Below are positions 54,828-63,949 of a DNA stretch of 64,000 nt, one piece after another (the first letter of the stretch is position 1; each line of letters starts with the position of its first letter). The translations under genes and the position numbers were made by a program. Source of the stretch: Desulfobacula toluolica Tol2 (GTDB taxonomy: Bacteria > Desulfobacterota > Desulfobacteria > Desulfobacterales > Desulfobacteraceae); the NCBI RefSeq assembly GCF_000307105.1, contig NC_018645.1, positions 3,792,001 to 3,856,000 of the forward strand, given 5' to 3'. The notes under the pieces are model-generated. The model worked only from the letters and a program-made list of their open reading frames with translations. It made no database searches and was not told the DNA's origin.

Positions 54828-57296
54828 TTATGCGTGTTCTGATTTTGGTTTAATAAAACCCATTATAATTGTGATGGTCAGTGCCAGCCCATAAAATGCT
54901 ACCATTGCCTGAAGCCCTGTAAGTCCAAGGATGCTTCCGCCCGTAAAAATCAGGGTTGAAACAATGATACCCAGAAGCATTTGGTATGTCATAGAAAACA
55001 TCATCCACTTTACAGAACCCGACAGCAGTTTCACGGCAATGGAAGTGGCAAGACAGGGCGGATATAATACCATGAACATCATCAGGGCCAGAGCATGCAG
55101 AGGAGTAAATCCTTCTTCTCCTTTGGCCATGCGATTTTCAAGGGATTCACCTGCATCATCCTGTTCATACAGGGCTCCCAGGGTGGCAACTGAGCTTTCC
55201 TTGGCAGCAAAAGCGGAAAGCAGCGCTACATTGACCCGCCAGTTAAAACCGGCCCACTGGGTCGCCGGTACAATTGCCTTCCCAAGACGTCCCAAAAAAC
55301 TTTGATCAATACGTTCCTTACGCATCTCGCGCAAAATTTTTTTTCTGGCCTTAACCAGTTTTTTAAATGCCCTGTTCACTTTTTTAGCGACCTTATCCTT
55401 GCCGGGCTGGGCAATGGTGAAAAAAACAGGATTCCTGGCCTTAAATTTCTCCTTTAGAACCTTGCCTGCCTCAGGTCCCCTGGTCAACACTTTCTTGTTC
55501 TTATAACTCTCCCAGAAAAGAATCATGGCCATGAGGTTTTTCCCTTCCAATGCTTGTTCATAGGAGGTGTCTGCAATCTTTTCCCGGAAGTTTGCAATGG
55601 CCTTATCTTTTCCTACATTATAATTGTCAATGCTTTCCCTGCTGATGCCGGGGAATTGCAAAAGAATGAAAATGACCACAGCCAGGGCCACCACAATGGT
55701 GGTAATCTTGCGGATAAACATCCAGACCCTTTCTATTGCCCGTCCCAGAACCCCACGAATGGTAGGCATGTGGTAGGGAGGCATTTCCATGACAAAGGGA
55801 GCGGTTTCCTTGTTCCTTAAAATCGTCATGGTCAGAAGCTTTGATACGGGCAGCACCATCAAAAGACTGATGGTAGAAATAAAAAACATGGCCATTGCCT
55901 TGTGCTCTGCAAAATAAATATTGATCAGTAGAACATAAAGAGGCACCTTGGCAAGACAGTTAAGCATTGGAATAATAAAGATGGTGGTCAGCCGGGAGCG
56001 TTCATCCGGTATGCCCCTGCAGGACATTACACCGGGGACCGCGCACCCCCCCACATAAATGCCGCCCAGAACCATAGGCAGGGTGGACTGGCCGTGGAGG
56101 CCGAAACGGTTAAACAGCCTGTCCATGATAAATGCCATGCGGGGCATGTACCCACTGTCCTCCAGCATGGCAATCAAGGCGAACAGGATGAAAAAAATGG
56201 GAATATAATTGAGCAGGGCATTGACCGAGTCCACCAGCCACAAAGTAAAGGCCCGGATCAGCGGTATGTCGATAAATCCCGGATCAGGCATTGCCGCTGC
56301 CGCAAGATTCCGTATTTTGGCCAGCCAAGGCCAGGTATAATTGGTCAGGTTATAGCCCTGGACAATGGACAGGTAATACAAAAGCCAGATAACACCCACC
56401 ATGACGGCAGGCCCTAAAAATTTATGGCAGACGACATTATCAATTTTATCGGATAATGGTCTTTTTGCCGTAGCAGGCATGGTCAGGCAGGGTTTGCAAA
56501 CGGCTTCGGCCGCCATGTACCGGCACTGGGCCACATACATCTCCGCTGTTTCCTCAAGGTCTGTCTCAAATTTTTCCCTGATGAGCGTAACCCTTGCCAG
56601 AAGCTCTTCTGCACGAGATACTTTTTCCCGGATAAGGCGCCGGACCTCCTCATCACCTTCCATGAGCTTGATGGCCATCCAGCGTATGGGGTATACATCC
56701 TCAAAATCTGTGCCGGATTTAAGCAAATCCCTGATATCCCTGAGATAGGATTCCATTTCCTTGTAATCCACCCGGACCGGAGTCTGGGGGGCTTTCCGGT
56801 TTCCAACAGCCTGTACGGCATCTATAAGCTCTTTTTTACCCCGGCCCTGTTTCATGGACGTGGCAACCACTGGAATACCCAGTTGCCTGGACAGGGCTGC
56901 ACGGTCAATGGTCATTCCACGACTTTTCGCCACATCCATCATATTCAGGTTTAAAATGACCGGAATTTCCATTTCCAGGAGCTGAAAAGTAAGATACAGA
57001 CAGCGCTTGAGGTTGCTTGCATCCATGGTGTTAATGACCACGGACGGATTTTCATGAAGGATAAAATCCCTGGACACCCGTTCTTCAGGAGAATAGGATG
57101 TCATGCTGTAGGTACCCGGCAGATCCACCACTTCCACCCGGGTGCCGTTACAATGATACCAACCCACCATCTTATCCACGGTTACACCGGGATAATTGGC
57201 TACATGCTGTTTGGCACCGGTAAGGGCATTGAAAACGGTTGATTTCCCGCAATTGGGCTGGCCAGCCAGGCTGACAAGCAGCTTATCTGTCCCCAT
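54828..57296 (-). CDS. feoB: Ferrous iron transport protein B
   Basis: 822 residues. N-terminal G domain with GQPNCGKST (G1), the PGVTVDK region (G2), DLPGTYS (G3) and NLNMMD (G4), a helical GDI segment, then a membrane domain with two Gate regions, including GGIYVGGCAVPGVMSCRG and NVALLSAFAAKESSVATLG. It imports Fe(II) across the inner membrane. A ~100-residue Lys/Arg-rich cytoplasmic insert (near RKKILREMRKERIDQSFL) precedes the second gate. Overlaps feoA by 14 nt, so they are co-translated. Confidence 0.96.
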   Translation of the reverse strand: MGTDKLLVSLAGQPNCGKSTVFNALTGAKQHVANYPGVTVDKMVGWYHCNGTRVEVVDLPGTYSMTSYSPEERVSRDFILHENPSVVINTMDASNLKRCLYLTFQLLEMEIPVILNLNMMDVAKSRGMTIDRAALSRQLGIPVVATSMKQGRGKKELIDAVQAVGNRKAPQTPVRVDYKEMESYLRDIRDLLKSGTDFEDVYPIRWMAIKLMEGDEEVRRLIREKVSRAEELLARVTLIREKFETDLEETAEMYVAQCRYMAAEAVCKPCLTMPATAKRPLSDKIDNVVCHKFLGPAVMVGVIWLLYYLSIVQGYNLTNYTWPWLAKIRNLAAAAMPDPGFIDIPLIRAFTLWLVDSVNALLNYIPIFFILFALIAMLEDSGYMPRMAFIMDRLFNRFGLHGQSTLPMVLGGIYVGGCAVPGVMSCRGIPDERSRLTTIFIIPMLNCLAKVPLYVLLINIYFAEHKAMAMFFISTISLLMVLPVSKLLTMTILRNKETAPFVMEMPPYHMPTIRGVLGRAIERVWMFIRKITTIVVALAVVIFILLQFPGISRESIDNYNVGKDKAIANFREKIADTSYEQALEGKNLMAMILFWESYKNKKVLTRGPEAGKVLKEKFKARNPVFFTIAQPGKDKVAKKVNRAFKKLVKARKKILREMRKERIDQSFLGRLGKAIVPATQWAGFNWRVNVALLSAFAAKESSVATLGALYEQDDAGESLENRMAKGEEGFTPLHALALMMFMVLYPPCLATSIAVKLLSGSVKWMMFSMTYQMLLGIIVSTLIFTGGSILGLTGLQAMVAFYGLALTITIIMGFIKPKSEHA

Positions 57297-57516
57297 TACG
57301 TTCCACCTCTATAAAACGGGCCTCATCATGACGCAGACTGATGAAATAACCGTCTACTTCCACTTCCAGGGGATCTTCCAATGGGGCATTCCTTACAACT
57401 TTGAGATTCAGACCCGGATAAATCCCCATATCCATAAGCCTTTGTCCCAGCTTGTCTCGTGCTGACAGTTTTTTAATGTTACATTCATTGCCCGGTTGAA
57501 GTTCATCCAAAGTCAT
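57283..57516 (-). CDS. feoA: Ferrous iron transport protein A
   Basis: 77-residue SH3-like protein: MTLDELQPGNECNIKKLSA, LGQRLMDMGIYPGLNLKVVRNAPLEDPLEVEV, ISLRHDEARFIEV, the complete FeoA pattern. It supports FeoB in the cytoplasm. RBS GGAG precedes ATG. First gene of feoA-feoB-small exported protein-DUF4198. A DtxR-like box lies about 145 bp upstream. Confidence 0.95.
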   Translation of the reverse strand: MTLDELQPGNECNIKKLSARDKLGQRLMDMGIYPGLNLKVVRNAPLEDPLEVEVDGYFISLRHDEARFIEVERNGDR

Positions 57517-57848
57517 ACGCTCTCCTTAAAAAATCAATGGTTTAATCACAGATAATGAGCCCGTTTCCGTTTATGAAAGGATAGTGGTTTAATTATCTTA
57601 GATTATCACCCATCCTTTTTTTATTAGACAGAATCTAAGTTATAAGTACCATATCCTTATGTTAGGCTAACCTAATTAAGACTTGAAAACCTTAAATGTC
57701 ATTATGGAATTATTTTGTCAAGTAGTTTTTTAAGCTGAGAGACAAAAATCAAGCCAAGTCCGGATGTCTCAATTTTAGATTGCCCCTTTTACTTCTTTAT
57801 GTTAGGCATATAAAGTTCTGTATGACTAATTGTTTCCGGGAGAAAAAA
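57517..57848. other. 332-bp divergent metal-control region
   Basis: Between feoA (minus) and the P-type ATPase (plus). Contains a TTAGA-N5-TCTAA inverted repeat (57624-57638), the DtxR-like box (57661-57675), a minus-strand TTGACA (57721-57716) that could drive feoA with a poor -10 17 bp on, and a single GTTAGGC half-site (57801-57807) about 40 bp before the ATPase start. Confidence 0.6.
57661..57675. promoter_or_regulatory. DtxR-like operator
   Basis: GTTAGGCTAACCTAA matches 13 to 14 bases of the DtxR/IdeR consensus TTAGGTTAGSCTAACCTAA. It lies downstream of the putative feoA promoter, so a metal-loaded DtxR-family protein, such as the one encoded at 59870-60289, would block feo transcription. 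Confidence 0.65.
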
Positions 57849-59717
57849 ATGACTGCAAAAATATTTATAAAAAGAACAATAGTTGCTTTCACTGCTGTTA
57901 TATGTTTTACCCTGAATTCATGGACAGACTTCTCACCTGTTAAATGGATAGGAATGATCTTCTATTTTGTCTGCTTTGCAATGTACCTGAAGACTCTCTA
58001 TCTTGCCCTGTTCAAAATGAAAAAGGTAACCGCAGATCTTCTGGTGGTAACCGTCATGATAGTTTCTCTTCTGGCGGGACAAATATTGAGCGGTGCATTG
58101 GTTGCATGGTTTATCAGCATGGGTCTTGCAATATCTTTTACCATCATAGAAAGGACCGGACGTAAAATTGCAGCCCTCACCAGGGAAACAAACAAGGTCG
58201 TCCGGGTTGTAAGGGATGGTATCATCAAGGCAATTCCCATTGACCAAGTTTGCCCTGGTGATGAGGTAGTGGTTCCCCAAGGGGAGATGATACCCGTTGA
58301 CGGAGTGATCACAGAGGGTGCCTCATCCATTGACGAATCCGTTATCACGGGCGAGCCCTTTGCCTTGTTTAAGCAGACGGGAGATTGCGTAACATCGGGT
58401 TCAATCACCACCACGTCTCAGCTTAAAATCAAGGCAGAAAAGGCAGGGAACAAGGGATTTTTCTATGTAATGGCAAAACAGATAGAAGCATCCCTTAAGG
58501 TTAAACCCAAAACTCACATCACCGCTGACAGGATTGTTCAATTCTTTATTTCCGGTGTGGTCATCTATGCCCTGGGAGTATTTATTGTTACCGGATTTCT
58601 CACAAAAGACCTTACAGCCGGTCTTATTCGAATGGCTGCTGTGACGGCGGTGGCTTGTCCATGCGCCTGGGCACTTTCGGTTCCCACAGCCTTTGCTGCT
58701 GCAATAGGCGGTTTGAGCAGCCGCGGCATCCTTGTTCGGGGTGGAACACCCCTGGAAATTGCCGGACATGCTGCAAACGTAATACTTGACAAGACAGGTA
58801 CCGTCACTCTGGCCGAGCCAAGGGTTGCTGGAATCAAAAGCTTTGGACTGCCTGAGGATGAACTGCTTCAAATCGCAGCCTCCATTGAAACAGGCTTTAA
58901 CCATCCTATTGCCAATGCCATTATCTCCCATGCATCCGGGAACAAAACTCACCCCTTAACGGCGGAAGGATCAGAATATCTGCCGGGCTTTGGCATAAAA
59001 TCTTCGGTAAAAGGCCGTAAAGTGGTCATAGGTTCCATCGAAACAATAAAAAAACTGGGCATGACGGTGCCGAAGGGGATTGAAATCAAAGGACGTGCCA
59101 CATGGATAGCCATTGACGGCAAAACAGCAGGGGTTATTGATATCCAGGATGAACTCAGAGAATATTCAAAAAATATGGGGGAAAGACTTCATGACATCGG
59201 CGTAAAAAAAGTTATCCTTGCAACCGGGGACAATGAGGAATCCGAGGCAAGGCGGGTTGCAAATCTTATAAAGTCAGACGGGTATCTTTATGGTTTAAAA
59301 CCCGATGATAAAAAATCCCTGGTAAAAGAATTAAAAACTGAAGGTTTTACCGTGATGATCGGAGACGGGGTCAATGATGCAGCATCCTTAGCCGCAGCAG
59401 ATGTGGGAATTTCCATTGGACGTACCAAAGCTGATCTTGCTGTCAAGTCTTCCGACATCATAGTGATGCGGGATGATGCCGCAAGCCTGATTGTCATCCT
59501 GGAAAAGGGTAAAAAACTGATCCGTATTATCAAGGAAAATTATGCCTGGGCCATTGGCTTCAATACCATCGGCATTGTACTTGCCACGGTGGGAATCCTG
59601 AGTCCGTGGCTTGCCGCCTTGTTTCACCATATAAGTTCGGTGCTGGTTGTACTCAATTCCGCAAGATTGATCCGAAACGACAAAACCAGTTTACAACGAC
59701 ACCCTGAAACTGATTAA
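57849..59717 (+). CDS. P1B-type metal-transporting ATPase
   Basis: 622 residues from the ATG at 57849, which has GGGAG 7 nt upstream; the frame extends 23 codons further but without an RBS. Seen: TGEP in VDESVITGEPF-like actuator (SIDESVITGEPF), the metal-binding CPC in AVACPCAWALSVPTA, phosphorylation motif DKTGTVT, the P1B-specific HP dipeptide in GFNHPIANAI, and GDGVNDAASLAAADVG. There is no N-terminal metal-binding domain. The CPC class transports Cu+, Zn2+, Mn2+ or other ions; the specific metal cannot be read, but placement between feoAB and a DtxR-family regulator suggests Mn or Fe efflux. Confidence 0.88.
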   Translation: MTAKIFIKRTIVAFTAVICFTLNSWTDFSPVKWIGMIFYFVCFAMYLKTLYLALFKMKKVTADLLVVTVMIVSLLAGQILSGALVAWFISMGLAISFTIIERTGRKIAALTRETNKVVRVVRDGIIKAIPIDQVCPGDEVVVPQGEMIPVDGVITEGASSIDESVITGEPFALFKQTGDCVTSGSITTTSQLKIKAEKAGNKGFFYVMAKQIEASLKVKPKTHITADRIVQFFISGVVIYALGVFIVTGFLTKDLTAGLIRMAAVTAVACPCAWALSVPTAFAAAIGGLSSRGILVRGGTPLEIAGHAANVILDKTGTVTLAEPRVAGIKSFGLPEDELLQIAASIETGFNHPIANAIISHASGNKTHPLTAEGSEYLPGFGIKSSVKGRKVVIGSIETIKKLGMTVPKGIEIKGRATWIAIDGKTAGVIDIQDELREYSKNMGERLHDIGVKKVILATGDNEESEARRVANLIKSDGYLYGLKPDDKKSLVKELKTEGFTVMIGDGVNDAASLAAADVGISIGRTKADLAVKSSDIIVMRDDAASLIVILEKGKKLIRIIKENYAWAIGFNTIGIVLATVGILSPWLAALFHHISSVLVVLNSARLIRNDKTSLQRHPETD

Positions 59718-59811
59718 CCATGGAGCTGTAAAAGGAGCTATAAAATATTTTTTTCCGCCTAACTTTTATGCAATCCGACAAAAGAATTAGTCGTTTGACC
59801 AAAATAATTAT

Positions 59812-59844
59812 TTGACTTACTATATGTTTAAATATAAACATATA
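59812..59844 (+). promoter_or_regulatory. Promoter and perfect palindrome before the DtxR-family gene
   Basis: TTGACT at 59812-59817, then TATATGTTTA-AATA-TAAACATATA (59821-59844), a perfect 10-bp inverted repeat that covers the expected spacer and -10 (a TATAAA falls at 59833). This is the placement of an autoregulatory operator. A GCCTAAC half-site lies further up at 59757-59763. Confidence 0.6.
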
Positions 59845-59869
59845 AAAACAAATATAATGGAGAAATGAC

Positions 59870-60289
59870 ATGGCCAAAAAAAATCAACTTTCAGAAAGTC
59901 TTGAAGATTATCTTGAAACCATACTTGAACTACAAAAAACAAAAACCGTTGCCCGTTCCAAGGATATTGCCGAGAAAATGGACATTAAAAGAGGTTCCGT
60001 TACAGGAATGTTAAAAAAGCTTGCCGGAAAAGAACTTATCAACTATGAGCCCTATGGATATGTCACATTAACCCCTGAAGGCAAAAAAATCGCATTGGAG
60101 ATTGAGCGCCGTCATATTTTTTTAAAAGATTTTTTCTATAGAGTTTTAAAGGTGGATGAAAAAACAGCAGACCGTACGGCATGCCAAATGGAACATGCAA
60201 TGAATCAACAGACCTTTAATAAGTTTAAAAAGTTTATAAACAAAATTGACACCTGCCCCCATAATGATATTAACCCGAACAGCGATTAG
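59870..60289 (+). CDS. DtxR/MntR-family metal-dependent regulator
   Basis: 139 residues: an N-terminal winged helix (SESLEDYLETILEL, AEKMDIKRGSVTGMLKKL, YVTLTPEGKKIA) and a dimerisation/metal domain (ERRHIFLKDFFYRVL, ACQMEHAMNQQ, then IDTCPH). It lacks the SH3 domain of DtxR, so it is of MntR size. Metal ligands are expected among Glu and His of RRHIF and MEHAM. RBS TGGAGAA precedes ATG. It likely senses Mn or Fe and controls feo and the ATPase. Confidence 0.9.
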   Translation: MAKKNQLSESLEDYLETILELQKTKTVARSKDIAEKMDIKRGSVTGMLKKLAGKELINYEPYGYVTLTPEGKKIALEIERRHIFLKDFFYRVLKVDEKTADRTACQMEHAMNQQTFNKFKKFINKIDTCPHNDINPNSD

Positions 60290-60762
60290 CCTTTTCGACG
60301 AAACAAGCCAAGCCTAACTTTTTTTATTAAAAAATCAAGCACATATCTACACCGTTACCCTAAAAAGATAGCCTACACAAACTCTTTTTTTCTTATCTTT
60401 TAAAATCACACAAGACAAACACTAACATCTATCATATAAATAATCTGTTTTGATTTAATATGTTTGACATACAAAACATTATATTGTTTATAATAAAAAT
60501 TTTAAAATTAAAATCATTTGACCTCAAAGCTAATTAAATTTAATTTTTATTAAAATTTTAGTTGAAACAAATAATATTATGTTGTATAGCATATTTTCAA
60601 ATCTTTTCAGTATCGAACTTATCGGCGGATTTTTTACTAACCGCCACAGGCAAACCTGGTATCTCATCCTGGCTTGCCAACAACAAAGATTGAAAGTCTC
60701 TGTATGATTTTTTTAAGACTTTCATATAAAAAAAGACCCTCGGAAAATAAGGAGGTAATTCA
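60290..60762. other. 473-bp gap with one repeat copy
   Basis: A GCCTAAC half-site at 60312-60318, then a very AT-rich 300 bp in which I recognise nothing, then copy D of the dispersed element (60636-60730) ending 20 nt before the strong RBS of the TonB-system operon. Confidence 0.6.
60636..60730 (-). repeat. Dispersed ~100-bp intergenic element, copy D
   Basis: Reverse orientation. On the minus strand it runs TTTATATGAAAGTC ... GACTTTCAATCTTTGTTG ... GGCAAGCC-AGGATGAGATACCA-GGTTTGCC. The two 8-base arms pair with one G-T. It aligns with copy B at about 80 percent over 95 bp and with copy C over its first half. Confidence 0.75.
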
Positions 60763-61548
60763 GTGTATTATCGAAAGATACTATTAAATATTATTATAGC
60801 AGGACTGACATGTTTGATTGCCCTGCCCCCGTCTTTAGCTCAAAATTTTGATATCACAAGTCATGCTGTTCGTAATGAAATATCCAAAGCCATGGATGTT
60901 GAAAAAAAAATTCAAAAAAGAGTAACTGCCTGGACTGAAAAAGCAGCAGATCTGTCGGACAAGCTTAACCGGCTCAGGGAAGAAAAACAACGTATGGAAA
61001 AAAAGTTGCAAAAGCTTATGCGCCTCAAGACCCTGGAAGAAAAAAAACATGCGGAAAACAAGCGCAAGAAAAAAGAGGCTGACCGTGTACGCAATGAATT
61101 GTCCGATTATCTGGATTCCGTACTGGTAAAACTTGAAACCCATATCAAGCAGGATCTGCCGTTTCTAATGGCTGAAAGACAGGCAAGAATAGATTCCCTG
61201 AAAGACATGATGGTGGACCCAACAGAATCCTCAGCAGAAAAATTCAGGCGGCTTTTTGAAGCCCTCCAGATTGAAACGGAATACGGCACCACCATAGAGG
61301 CAAGCCAGAAAACAATCACCTTTGAAGGCACACAGGTATTGGTGAATGTTTTCAGGCTGGGCCGGGTATCGCTTTTCTGCCAGACCATTGACAAGAAAAA
61401 AAGCGGTTATTTTGACATAAGGGAAAAAAACTGGAAAATTCTGCCCGAAGATGTAAACCGGGATATGGCAAAAGCTCTTGCCATGGCGAGACTGGAACGG
61501 AGTGTTGAACTTGTTAAACTACCCCTGGGAAGGATTGTACGACCATGA
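60763..61548 (+). CDS. DUF3450-type periplasmic protein of a TonB system
   Basis: 261 residues from a GTG with a full GGAGG RBS 6 nt away. Signal peptide (LLNIIIAGLTCLIALPPSLA, cut near 26), then a long charged coiled coil (about 45-110) and a C-terminal domain (GTQVLVNVFRLGRVSLFCQ, DKKKSGYFD) typical of DUF3450. In Vibrio-like TonB2/TtpC systems this protein accompanies ExbB-ExbD-TonB, but its exact role is unsettled. It overlaps the next gene by 4 nt. Confidence 0.85.
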   Translation: MYYRKILLNIIIAGLTCLIALPPSLAQNFDITSHAVRNEISKAMDVEKKIQKRVTAWTEKAADLSDKLNRLREEKQRMEKKLQKLMRLKTLEEKKHAENKRKKKEADRVRNELSDYLDSVLVKLETHIKQDLPFLMAERQARIDSLKDMMVDPTESSAEKFRRLFEALQIETEYGTTIEASQKTITFEGTQVLVNVFRLGRVSLFCQTIDKKKSGYFDIREKNWKILPEDVNRDMAKALAMARLERSVELVKLPLGRIVRP

Positions 61549-62927
61549 AAAAAACATTATTAACTCTCTTTGTGCTGATCTGTTTCATATCTCCCCTTCA
61601 TGCCGAAGATATGCGCAAGGCAGCCTTGATGGCAAAAAAAGAACTGGAAATGACCCTTGAAAGGGATCAACAAAGCCAAACCGATATTCAAAAAAGCAAA
61701 CTTTCAATCACTCAGGAGATAGACCGCCTTGAAGCCCGAAACACACAATTGAAACAAAATATCAAAACCATAGATCAAGAAATTGCATTATTGCATACTG
61801 AAAATGAAACGATGGAACAAGAAGCTGCCCGGGACAAGGCGCAAATGGACGAATTATCCGGTGCAGTCCGTGTGGCGGCAGGAAACCTCAGCGCCATACT
61901 TACCGCCTCAATGTATACGGCGGATGATACCGGCCGCAGGGACAAACTTGCCCCTGTTCTGGATACCGACCGCTTCCCCGGCATTGATGATATGAAGACA
62001 ATCTCAAATCTTTTCCTGGAAGAAAGCGCGCTTGCCGGAGGCATTGAGCTAAAACCAATGAATTTTGTCTCGGATACGGGTGAAAAGGTACGGGGAGATG
62101 TACTGATCCTTGGGGGATTCACTTCTGCCTACAGGCTTGGGGACAAGACAGGATTTTTAAATTATTCCCCTGAAGGCAACCAATTGTATGCCCTGTCCGC
62201 CCTTCCCTCCCGGCATGTCCGAAAAACCTTGGACCGATACATGAGCGGTGAATCCGATTCAGTCTTTATCGATATTTCCAGGGGCGGAGCCCTTCGCCAG
62301 ATCACCCACAAACAAAGCCTCAAGGATCAGATTCAAAAAGGAGGATTACTGGTCTGGCCCATTCTCGCTTTGGGTATGTTTGCCGTATTCATCGGTATTG
62401 AAAGAACATTTTTCCTGGGAAGGGTCCATGCCAATACAGACAAAGTCATGGGAAAGGTAAACCAATTGGCGGCCAAAGGGCTCTGGGAAGACTGCAACGC
62501 CATGGTAGGAGAGAAGAAAATCCCTGTTTATAATGTATTGCGGTCCGGCCTGGGTGCCAGATCTGAAAATCGGGAAACCCTGGAAAGTATCCTCCAGGAG
62601 TCTATTTTAAAGGAACTGCCCAGACTGGAACGATTCCTTCCCATGCTCAATATCATGGGGTCCATCGCCCCTCTCATAGGACTTTTAGGAACTGTTACAG
62701 GAATGATCTCCACCTTTCATGTCATCACCCTGTACGGCACCGGAGACCCGAGAATGATGTCCGGCGGCATCTCAACCGCCCTTGTGACAACCATGATGGG
62801 ACTGGGCGTGGCCATCCCCATCATGCTGTTGTACACCTTTTTGTGCAGACGGGTGGAGCATGTGATAGGGGATATGGAAGAAAAGGCCGTCGCCCTGACC
62901 AATATTATTTACAGGGAGATCAAATAG
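61545..62927 (+). CDS. TtpC-like MotA/TolQ/ExbB protein with periplasmic coiled coil
   Basis: 460 residues. Signal peptide (LLTLFVLICFISPLHA), coiled coil about 30-110, a periplasmic domain, TM near 265-285 (GGLLVWPILALGMFAVFIGI), and a C-terminal MotA/TolQ/ExbB channel domain with APLIGLLGTVTGMISTF and STALVTTMMGLGVAIPIML. The mixed build is that of TtpC, which links a periplasmic arm to an ExbB-like channel. Works with the ExbB, ExbD and TonB proteins of the same operon to energise outer-membrane import. Confidence 0.88.
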   Translation: MKKTLLTLFVLICFISPLHAEDMRKAALMAKKELEMTLERDQQSQTDIQKSKLSITQEIDRLEARNTQLKQNIKTIDQEIALLHTENETMEQEAARDKAQMDELSGAVRVAAGNLSAILTASMYTADDTGRRDKLAPVLDTDRFPGIDDMKTISNLFLEESALAGGIELKPMNFVSDTGEKVRGDVLILGGFTSAYRLGDKTGFLNYSPEGNQLYALSALPSRHVRKTLDRYMSGESDSVFIDISRGGALRQITHKQSLKDQIQKGGLLVWPILALGMFAVFIGIERTFFLGRVHANTDKVMGKVNQLAAKGLWEDCNAMVGEKKIPVYNVLRSGLGARSENRETLESILQESILKELPRLERFLPMLNIMGSIAPLIGLLGTVTGMISTFHVITLYGTGDPRMMSGGISTALVTTMMGLGVAIPIMLLYTFLCRRVEHVIGDMEEKAVALTNIIYREIK

Positions 62928-62933
62928 AAACCA

Positions 62934-63527
62934 ATGGATATGGCAAATGAAATCTACCTTTATCTGAGGCAGGGGGGACTGATTATGGTTCCCCTTATCC
63001 TGTGTTCCTGCATCATGTGGACATTGATCCTGGACCGGGCAATCTTTTTTTTCAGGCTTGAAAAAAAAGATATAGAGCTGCACCAGATGTTCCGTATACT
63101 TGAACAGGATCAGAGGCCTGACAAACATCCGGGAATCCGTGCCTACCTTATCAATCAGATCATGAGCCGCAGAACCCATGACCGTGTGGCAGACAAACGG
63201 ATCATTGACGAATGTGCCATGCCGCTTTTTTCCCGGCTGGAACGTTTCCTGGCAACCATTGCAGTACTGGCGGCAGTATCCCCCCTGTTCGGACTGCTGG
63301 GCACAGTCACCGGCATGATCACTACCTTTGACGTTATCACGCTGTTTGGCACAGGAAATGCCAGGGCTATGGCCGGCGGAATTTCAGAAGCCCTGGTCAC
63401 CACCCAAAGCGGGCTTTTGGTGTCCATACCAGGGCTTTTCATGAGTGTTTTTTTATACAGGCAGTCGTCCCGGGCCAGGACCCGTTTAGAAGAGGCGGTT
63501 ATGATTTTAAAAAGGAGTTTAAAATGA
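62934..63527 (+). CDS. exbB: ExbB-type proton channel protein
   Basis: 197 residues, three transmembrane helices: near the N-terminus (GLIMVPLILCSCIMWTLIL), AVSPLFGLLGTVTGMITTFD, and TTQSGLLVSIPGLFMSVFLY. Standard short ExbB/TolQ. It forms the inner-membrane proton channel with ExbD. Begins 6 nt after the TtpC-like gene and overlaps exbD by 4 nt. Confidence 0.92.
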   Translation: MDMANEIYLYLRQGGLIMVPLILCSCIMWTLILDRAIFFFRLEKKDIELHQMFRILEQDQRPDKHPGIRAYLINQIMSRRTHDRVADKRIIDECAMPLFSRLERFLATIAVLAAVSPLFGLLGTVTGMITTFDVITLFGTGNARAMAGGISEALVTTQSGLLVSIPGLFMSVFLYRQSSRARTRLEEAVMILKRSLK

Positions 63528-63949
63528 TAAATGTCAGAAGTTCTGTCAGGATGCGAAGCAAAGAAGTGGGCATCAATATGTCCCCGCTGATTGATCTTGT
63601 TTTTCTGTTACTGATCTTTTTTATGGTGACCACAAGCTTTGTCAGGGAGACTGGAATTGATGTCCAGAGACCGTCGGCATCATCAGCCGCTCTTACTGAA
63701 AACGGAAATATCCTGGTAGCAGTCTCCAATGAAGGAACCATTCACTTTGACGGCAAAAAAATTGATATCAGGAGCTTAAGATCCCACATCACCCGGGCCA
63801 TTTCAGAGAACCCCGAAGGATCAGTAGTCATTGTAGCCGACAAAATCAGCTATACCGGTATTGTAATCAGGGTAATGGACCAGTGCCGGTTGGCCGGGGC
63901 CAGGCGGGTGAGTATTGCCGCATCTAAAAAAAGCGGTGAAAACCGATGA
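63524..63949 (+). CDS. exbD: ExbD-type protein
   Basis: 141 residues. Single TM near residues 20-38 with the proton-path Asp24 in SPLIDLVFLLLIFFM, then a periplasmic domain (VVIVADKISYTGIVIRVMDQCRLAGA). Its stop overlaps the start of the next gene (cgATGA). Confidence 0.93.
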   Translation: MINVRSSVRMRSKEVGINMSPLIDLVFLLLIFFMVTTSFVRETGIDVQRPSASSAALTENGNILVAVSNEGTIHFDGKKIDIRSLRSHITRAISENPEGSVVIVADKISYTGIVIRVMDQCRLAGARRVSIAASKKSGENR

